Positions 6,595 to 7,698 of a DNA stretch of 7,698 nucleotides are shown here, in pieces. Origin of the DNA: Pseudomonadota bacterium (GTDB lineage Bacteria; Desulfobacterota; WTBG01; CAIYCZ01); contig JAPLIX010000356.1 in the NCBI GenBank assembly GCA_026388865.1, positions 1-7,698 of the forward strand. Reading direction: 5' to 3'. Position 1 is the first letter of the stretch; each line of letters starts with the position of its first letter. Position numbers and translations under genes: made by a program. The notes below the pieces were generated by a model. That model worked only from the letters and a program-made list of their open reading frames with translations, was not told the DNA's origin and made no database searches.

Positions 6595-6623
6595 CCCCTC
6601 AACTCTTTGACCCCTTCACTCAT
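6554..6623. repeat. Fold-back repeat across the convergent ends of the Nudix gene and thiC (element 3)
   Basis: The left arm is purine-rich and lies in the Nudix 3' end; the right arm is pyrimidine-rich and covers the thiC stop. AGTGAA (6574-6579) pairs with TTCACT (6615-6620), and GTCAA (6582-6586) pairs with TTGAC (6607-6611). The arms follow 8-bp periodicity: 6565-6572, 6573-6580 and 6581-6588 on the left, and 6584-6591, 6592-6599, 6600-6607, 6608-6615 and 6616-6623 on the right (loosely YAACYCYT). The two stop codons are only 21 bp apart. The position suggests a two-way transcription end, but neither side has a clear T-run, so an intrinsic terminator is not proved. Confidence 0.65.
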
Positions 6624-7698
6624 CCCCGAAGTCCCACGTTTTTTCCTTATTCAGGATCTTAATGGCGCAGAATTCTCCGCACATGGTGCAGACATCATCT
6701 TCCGCCGGCGTGCGGCTGTCCCGCAATGCTTTGGCCTTTACCGGGTCAAGGGATGCCTCAATCTGGCCCTTCCAGTCCAGGTTTTTCCTGCACCGGGACA
6801 TGGCAATATCCCGCTCCATTGCTCCCTTTACCCCCTTTGCAATGTCTCCGGCATGAGCAGCAATCTTTGATGCAATGACGCCCTCCCTGACATCCTCGAT
6901 CGTCGGCAGGCGCAGATGTTCAGACGGCGTCACATAGCATAAAAAGTCAGCGCCATAAGAAGCAGCGAGCGCTCCGCCGATGGCGGATGTTATATGGTCA
7001 TAGCCAGGCGCCGCATCGGTGACCAGGGGGCCGAGCACATAAAAGGGAGCCCCGTGGCAGAGCTGTTTCTGCAGCAGGATGTTTGCCTCAATCTGGTTGA
7101 TGGGCACATGGCCGGGGCCTTCGATCATGACCTGCACGCCCTTTTCAAGAGCCTGCTGCGCAAGCTCTCCGAGCACAATCAGCTCCTGCACCTGCGCCCG
7201 GTCCGTGGCATCGGCGATAGAGCCCGGCCGCATGCCGTCTCCGAGGCTCAACGTCAGGTCATAGGCGCGGGCGATTTCCAGCAGCCGGTCATAATGCTGG
7301 TAAAGAGGGTTTTCCTTTTTATTGTAGGCCATCCACTCGATGGTGAATGCGCCGCCGCGGCTCACCACGTCCATGAGCCTGCCCTCTTTTTTCAGGCGCC
7401 GTGCCGCTTCCCTGGTCAGTCCGCAGTGCACGGTGATGAAATCAATCCCGTCTGCTGCATGCCGTTCAATGACTTCAAATATTTCGTCCACGGTCATTTC
7501 AACCATGGCCTTCTTCCTGCCCACCGCTTCAATGCCTGCCTGATAAATGGGCACGGTGCCGACCGGGACCGTTGAGTGGCGAACTATTTCCCTGCGCACG
7601 TCATCAATATTGCCGCCGGTGCTTAAGTCCATGATGGTATCAGCACCGGCCTCTATCGCCACGGAAAGCTTTTTCAGCTCCTCCGCCACGTCCATGCA
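6616..7698 (-). CDS. thiC: Phosphomethylpyrimidine synthase ThiC (5' partial, N-terminus outside the window)
   Basis: ThiC is a radical-SAM enzyme that rearranges aminoimidazole ribotide into HMP-P, the pyrimidine half of thiamine. The gene runs off the right edge; the Met encoded at 7693-7695 is probably internal, because bacterial short-form ThiC has about 430 residues and its usual N-terminal 70 or so are missing here. Numbering from that Met, recognisable blocks are GADTIMDLSTGG (17-28), SRGGAF (112-117), LGDGMRPG (151-158), MIEGPGHVP (190-198) and GYDHIT (231-236). H196 and H234 correspond to the family's metal-binding histidines. The C-terminal cluster motif is CTMCGEFC, with C336, C339 and C343, which is CX2CX3C rather than the CX2CX4C of the E. 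coli and B. subtilis enzymes. The gene converges on the Nudix gene. Any TPP riboswitch would be upstream, outside the window. Confidence 0.96.
   Translation of the reverse strand, partial: CMDVAEELKKLSVAIEAGADTIMDLSTGGNIDDVRREIVRHSTVPVGTVPIYQAGIEAVGRKKAMVEMTVDEIFEVIERHAADGIDFITVHCGLTREAARRLKKEGRLMDVVSRGGAFTIEWMAYNKKENPLYQHYDRLLEIARAYDLTLSLGDGMRPGSIADATDRAQVQELIVLGELAQQALEKGVQVMIEGPGHVPINQIEANILLQKQLCHGAPFYVLGPLVTDAAPGYDHITSAIGGALAASYGADFLCYVTPSEHLRLPTIEDVREGVIASKIAAHAGDIAKGVKGAMERDIAMSRCRKNLDWKGQIEASLDPVKAKALRDSRTPAEDDVCTMCGEFCAIKILNKEKTWDFGDE

Overview
The window is ordinary bacterial chromosome at about 50-55 % G+C by eye. It is gene dense, with four well-supported genes plus one partial membrane-protein gene. 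No tRNA, rRNA, CRISPR array, transposase or phage gene was seen. The organism cannot be named from this sequence. The fused PurS-PurL form with a separate long PurQ, a short ThiC, a membrane glycosyltransferase-like protein with a beta-sandwich tail, and degenerate fold-back repeats between genes all resemble uncultured anaerobic Gram-negative lineages such as Desulfobacterota or Omnitrophota. That is a low-confidence inference.

Layout. (1) Positions 2-1699 (+) hold the C-terminal part of a polytopic membrane protein, probably a GT39/ArnT-like lipid-linked sugar transferase, ending in a beta-sandwich domain. (2) Positions 1700-1995 are a spacer dominated by a fold-back repeat at about 1802-1968. 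(3) purL (1996-4974, +) has two PurS-like segments fused at its N-terminus. (4) A 125-bp spacer carries a small hairpin and a possible 12-codon upstream ORF whose stop overlaps the purQ start. (5) purQ (5100-5924, +) is the glutaminase subunit. (6) A second fold-back repeat (5929-6059) fills the gap to a zinc-ribbon Nudix hydrolase gene (6070-6594, +). (7) A third repeat (about 6554-6623) lies across the convergent 3' ends of the Nudix gene and thiC. (8) thiC (6616-7698, minus) is truncated by the right edge of the window.

How the genes fit together. PurL and PurQ together make FGAM, which PurM converts to aminoimidazole ribotide (AIR). AIR is the substrate of ThiC, which makes the thiamine pyrimidine HMP-P. 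The window therefore places the FGAM step of purine synthesis next to the enzyme that diverts AIR to thiamine. The Nudix protein between them has no assignable substrate; a house-cleaning or thiamine-intermediate role is only a guess.

The least ordinary feature is the spacers. Three of the four carry different repeat families with the same design: arms built from degenerate 7- or 8-bp units, arranged as imperfect inverted repeats, with one arm purine-rich or A-rich and the other pyrimidine-rich or T-rich.
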